Below, one piece after another: positions 60,864-64,000 of a stretch of DNA of 64,000 nucleotides. Source of the DNA: Anaerolineae bacterium. Its GTDB lineage: Bacteria > Chloroflexota > Anaerolineae > Anaerolineales > Villigracilaceae. The stretch's first letter is position 1. Each line of letters starts with the position of its first letter. The stretch is from assembly GCA_021324435.1 (NCBI GenBank), contig JAJPIZ010000028.1, positions 1 through 64,000 of the forward strand, given 5' to 3'. The notes below the pieces were generated by a model. That model searched no databases, was not told where the DNA came from, and was given only the letters and a program-made list of their open reading frames with translations. The position numbers and the translations under genes were made by a program.

Positions 60864-61898
60864 TTAGCCATCATCTAAATCTTCCTGAATCATATTTTCG
60901 ATATCGTATCCTCTTTGACTTGCCTGTTCAAGCCTTTTATAAGAGTCGCTATCCTCCACACGCCACTCGGGTGTTCGCAATGTCTGTTTTTCACGCGGAG
61001 GAAGCCATACTCTCAATCCATAGGTTTTTTCAAGTGACCTATAAAATCTTGGGTGCATATCCAATGACATTATTAATGTCGATTGTTTTACTGGTCGTAT
61101 CTCATTAACTCTGTGATATATGGCATCGGCAGATAAAGGCTTCTTCGAAGCTTTTAGAATTGAAGCAATAATATCTGGGTAAGTGTCTACTTGATTAAAT
61201 CCCCACTCAATCAAGGCATAGGTTCCAGAATCCACACGAACAAATATCTGTGGATGACTCATCAACGCGTTATAAAGTGCTGTTGAATTAAACGAATCCC
61301 TGCGGTTCAAGTGATAGGCGCGATTTGCAATCTCCGACCAATGCAAAGGCTGCGCTTCGTTACGCAGAATCTGGTAAGCAATTTCTTTGTATGATAATTT
61401 TCTATTTCTCTCTTTTTCTTCTTCAACAGCTTCGGCGGCTTTGTAGTGCCTAGTCACAGGAGGATTAATTTTGCAAACAAAGTAACTGAATTGTGGCCAA
61501 TGTTTTTCAACATAGCTGCTTTTGTTGAGTTCAGGATCTAAAAGAACCAATGCTCTGGTCAATAAAATAATTTTTTCTATGTCACTTTTGTCTGCAACGC
61601 AGTCATTTTTTATCAAAATACCAGTAGTGATAGATACAAGGTCTTCTCTGCTTTCACTTCCTTGCTTGAAATTTCGCTCCAATAAATCAAAAATCGGCGT
61701 AATTATTATCTTATGCTTGTTAAATTGATCCCATGCTCTTCTTTCGATTTGTCTAATTCGTTCACGGGTCACATTGAAGTGAATCCCGATTTCTTCTAAA
61801 GTCATCGATTTGTCAACTCGCATTTCCAAGACCTGCCAGAGTCTTGGGTCAAACCGAAGCATAGAATAAATCTGGGAAAGGGACTTAAAAATCACCAT
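60864..61898 (-). CDS. sigma-70-region-4-like HTH protein with HARE-HTH-like domain
   Basis: A 344-residue protein. Residues 25-55 carry MTLEEIGIHFNVTRERIRQI, the region-4 HTH of sigma factors; there are no sigma-2 or -3 regions. The middle (about 170-225) has LSYKEIAYQILRNEAQPLHW and IANRAYHLNRR, the HARE-HTH winged-helix signature linked to restriction systems and chromatin proteins. The C-terminus is acidic. It follows the GHKL ATPase gene by 9 or 95 bases, depending on a frameshift in that gene. DNA-binding regulator or targeting subunit (inference). AT-rich. Confidence 0.8.
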   Translation of the reverse strand: MVIFKSLSQIYSMLRFDPRLWQVLEMRVDKSMTLEEIGIHFNVTRERIRQIERRAWDQFNKHKIIITPIFDLLERNFKQGSESREDLVSITTGILIKNDCVADKSDIEKIILLTRALVLLDPELNKSSYVEKHWPQFSYFVCKINPPVTRHYKAAEAVEEEKERNRKLSYKEIAYQILRNEAQPLHWSEIANRAYHLNRRDSFNSTALYNALMSHPQIFVRVDSGTYALIEWGFNQVDTYPDIIASILKASKKPLSADAIYHRVNEIRPVKQSTLIMSLDMHPRFYRSLEKTYGLRVWLPPREKQTLRTPEWRVEDSDSYKRLEQASQRGYDIENMIQEDLDDG

Positions 61899-61993
61899 TG
61901 TTTGGCTTTATTCGTCTTGTTCTAACAGGCTTTCCACAAGGTCAATAGGTAATTCAGCTAAGAATCTATTTGAGATTTCATCGAGTTCATTTT

Positions 61994-63787
61994 CTATCCT
62001 ATCCAAAGGAAGTTCTGCTTCCTCCTTTGAAGGATTCTTAATGCTTCTCTTTGAACCATGTCACGAAACATTGAAAGGTGATGGCTCTTAAAAGCTAAGC
62101 CCTTCGGTCCGCCCGCTTTTTTAAGAGCATTTGCGGCATAAGGATGAGTTGTGTTCAACCACCAAACATTAAACGTTCTATCAATATCGCCTTGGTATAA
62201 AGGAGGGTGACGGTCAGTTAAATCCTTGGTTTCTGCGTCATCTCGAGAAGGGTCTGGATCCCGCCCGCTCAATAACATTTGCGGGAATCGTGACCGCTGA
62301 ACACGTTTTGCTTCGCCTGGAGTTTCCACATCTCCACCTTGCCCTTTTCCGCCACCTTTACCTTCATTTCTCTTCCCTTTTCCTCCAGAACCAGTGCGAA
62401 CACCACCATCTCCCGATCCTCCACTACCTGCGCCTCCCCCAGAATCGTTGGATACGTAGTCAACCAAGATTTCGGTTTGAACCTGCTGTAGAAAACGTTG
62501 GGCGTGTTTATTCAAAGTTTCATTGAGTTTGGCAGCAAGATCCAAATCTTGCTTGATTTTGTTTTCGCGAGCAGTTTTTTCAATAATCTTAATTCGGTCC
62601 CAAATTTTCTCAGCAACAAATTCGAGAATCGCTTGGGTTGTAGGTGAATCAACAAGGCGCTCTCGATCATTGGTTACTATCTGTGAGATTTCTGGAAAAT
62701 TCAGTTGAAGTTCTCCATGAATAAAACTAAGAAGCGGAGAATGTCCTGGGAACGATAATTCATGGATGGGATAAGACGCTATAGGATTGCCTTTACTATC
62801 AGATATAAACAATGAATTTAGGTCTTTCAATCTTCCAGTCAGTTGATTAGCAGATTTATAGACTGTAAACATACCTGCATCTAGCAATCCAGCCTTTAAT
62901 GCTGTGACTACCGTTCCAGGAACTACATGAGTTTCACTTGGCCAATTTTCATCTTCTTCAATCGAATATGGCATTAAACGGTCAATTTTGACTTGCCCAT
63001 TTACAAAAACCATAATATTCAATTCTCTGATTGGTCTTCTTGCTTGTTGTGCATCACAGATTTCATCTATCAATTGTTGGTGCTTCCATCGGCCGCCAAC
63101 AACCACATCGTTTGATGACATGGTTTGAACTGCTCGGCGCCCAACAATCACAGAGAAGCCTCTTTTTTGAGTTTCAAGCTCGTTGAAAATATTGGTTAGA
63201 TTGCTTTGAAGGTGTTCAATAATTTCATGAGTTCCACCAAGGTGCTCAGACGTAGGCAAAGCCAAGTTTAAGGCATCTTGCCAAGACATATTTTTATCTT
63301 CAACTTCAAAGTATCCTGTTTCTCCATTATCCGTTTTTTGGACAACTAAACTTGTAGCCTTTCCTTTTTTCCATGTTAAGAATCGTGCGCCATCGCGCCA
63401 CATTTCACGCATGTAAAATTTTCCGCCATTTCCGTGTCCGCCTGTTAACGCAACATCTTTGATTGTTTTTCCATGCGTGGCGGCTGATGTATCTCCCCAA
63501 TACAGGAAGAATTTTTCGATTTCATGATAGTTTGTACCCCCAAAATCAACAACAGCTAAGTTTGGGCCTTTTGATTGATTTGCGCCATCAATCAGATGAA
63601 TAACCACTGGCCAATTACCTGTTAAAGATTCTTCTTTGCTTTTCAAAAGACGTAAGTATTGGTCAAGGGAATTTTTCAACCATTCAGCGATTCCCTTTCC
63701 GTGTTTAAACTTGAAAGATTTCCCTACTGTATCAAGAAAATCTGGATGAATTTTTGTTTGGATAGTTCGACCAGTATTGTTTGCCAT
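61994..63787 (-). CDS. GHKL (Bergerat-fold) ATPase, candidate defense protein
   Basis: A 597-residue protein. The N-terminal ATPase shows the N box AEWLKNSLDQYLR, G1 VVDFGGT, and G2 GGHGNGGKFYM, as in GHKL enzymes (MutL, MORC, Hsp90). The middle is unknown; a Gly/Ser/Lys-rich linker (about 460-500) precedes a C-terminal part with DRTFNVWWLNTTHPYA. AGGAGA precedes the ATG. The last residues (FLWIG) look wrong; an apparent missing A near 62040 would extend the protein to 61908 with NPSKEEAELPLDRIENEL. Three or four bases after the upstream partial gene. Confidence 0.85.
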   Translation of the reverse strand: MANNTGRTIQTKIHPDFLDTVGKSFKFKHGKGIAEWLKNSLDQYLRLLKSKEESLTGNWPVVIHLIDGANQSKGPNLAVVDFGGTNYHEIEKFFLYWGDTSAATHGKTIKDVALTGGHGNGGKFYMREMWRDGARFLTWKKGKATSLVVQKTDNGETGYFEVEDKNMSWQDALNLALPTSEHLGGTHEIIEHLQSNLTNIFNELETQKRGFSVIVGRRAVQTMSSNDVVVGGRWKHQQLIDEICDAQQARRPIRELNIMVFVNGQVKIDRLMPYSIEEDENWPSETHVVPGTVVTALKAGLLDAGMFTVYKSANQLTGRLKDLNSLFISDSKGNPIASYPIHELSFPGHSPLLSFIHGELQLNFPEISQIVTNDRERLVDSPTTQAILEFVAEKIWDRIKIIEKTARENKIKQDLDLAAKLNETLNKHAQRFLQQVQTEILVDYVSNDSGGGAGSGGSGDGGVRTGSGGKGKRNEGKGGGKGQGGDVETPGEAKRVQRSRFPQMLLSGRDPDPSRDDAETKDLTDRHPPLYQGDIDRTFNVWWLNTTHPYAANALKKAGGPKGLAFKSHHLSMFRDMVQREALRILQRRKQNFLWIG

Positions 63788-63790
63788 AAA

Positions 63791-64000
63791 TTAACTCTCC
63801 TCGAACAAAGATGGGAACTTCTTGATAAAAAACTGAAACAAATCATTCAAATTTACAGCTTCAGGTAGCTCTAGTGCAAGGGCTTTTTGAATGGCATCTT
63901 GTGCATTTTCAAGCTTTCTTTTTCTTTCCCTAATGGGAGTTCCTGTACTAAATTGAAAGAACAGTCTAGCATCGTAATCAATTAGATCCACTTTCTTATT
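63791..64000 (-). CDS. partial protein, C-terminal end, runs off window
   Basis: Frame open to the window edge, 69 residues visible. The sequence begins NKKVDLIDYDARLFFQFSTG and has a Lys/Arg-rich helical stretch (PIRERKRKLENAQDAIQKAL) and ends LFQFFIKKFPSLFEES. The stop is 3 bases before the GHKL start, so it is in the same operon. Not recognised. Identity depends on sequence beyond the window. Confidence 0.6.
   Translation of the reverse strand, partial: NKKVDLIDYDARLFFQFSTGTPIRERKRKLENAQDAIQKALALELPEAVNLNDLFQFFIKKFPSLFEES

Noticed and set aside
1-64000. tRNA or rRNA genes
   Set aside because: No cloverleaf or rRNA signature found other than the tRNA-like ends of ssrA.

Overview
The window most likely comes from a chromosome of a Chloroflexota bacterium, probably class Anaerolineae. 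This is inferred from gene content and style: two ClpC-type unfoldases, many small lipoproteins with Thr/Pro-rich linkers, a membrane sortase, an F420-dependent oxidoreductase, a CASTOR/POLLUX-like channel, and a high density of short palindromic repeats, several of them inside reading frames. No 16S gene is present, so the placement is by inference. Most genes are GC-rich housekeeping or regulatory genes. Two stretches, about 20.79-22.2 kb and 60.86-64 kb, are visibly AT-richer and look acquired.

Layout. 0.1-6.2 kb (minus): a ClpC-type unfoldase, dnaK, a lipoprotein gene and ssrA (tmRNA). 6.35-9.5 kb (plus): a tightly overlapping operon of a CpaE-like response regulator, a sirtuin and a GAF histidine kinase, closed by a strong terminator. 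9.6-18 kb: mutL (minus), then HAD nucleotidase, CtpA protease, Zn-peptidase, LPG-synthase-like flippase and a two-component pair (plus). 18-22.2 kb: two small membrane proteins and two divergent GT39-like membrane proteins. 22.2-29.2 kb: an MrfA-type helicase carrying an inserted HNH domain, lipoproteins, a 49-residue Cys-rich protein, LOG-family protein, DnaJ-like protein, HtrA-like protease and a YedY-like molybdoenzyme. 29.4-34.6 kb: CASTOR-like channel, SPFH protein and a membrane protein. 34.7-40 kb (minus): pxpA, pxpC, pxpB (5-oxoprolinase), an RlmD-like methyltransferase, a 56-residue membrane protein and a sortase. 40-46.6 kb: thioesterase, M42 peptidase, F420 oxidoreductase, MazG-like protein, clpC and an adenylate cyclase.

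46.8-52.2 kb is a modular block. msrA is followed by a five-gene minus-strand operon (OsmC, membrane protein, DUF2182, DUF1326, ArsM-like methyltransferase) that diverges from a LuxR-HTH/alpha-beta-hydrolase fusion regulator. A second, orphan 3' end of msrA lies at the far side, which suggests that the block was inserted or exchanged next to msrA. 52.2-60.4 kb: LppM-like lipoprotein, dus, radA, an Rrf2 regulator, lipoproteins, hutU and a LigB-like dioxygenase. 60.4-64 kb: a decayed DUF559 nuclease fragment in a repeat-rich gap, then an AT-rich minus-strand operon. It encodes a sigma-4/HARE-HTH-like protein, a GHKL (Bergerat-fold) ATPase and the C-terminal end of a third protein running off the window. 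This operon is the best candidate for an undescribed, possibly defensive, system.

Three genes (dus, hutU and probably the GHKL ATPase) are each broken or shortened by an apparent single missing base. This may reflect long-read consensus error rather than biology and affects how they should be read. Several genes have a TATAAT box 6-9 nt before the ATG and no ribosome binding site, so leaderless transcription is likely common in this organism.
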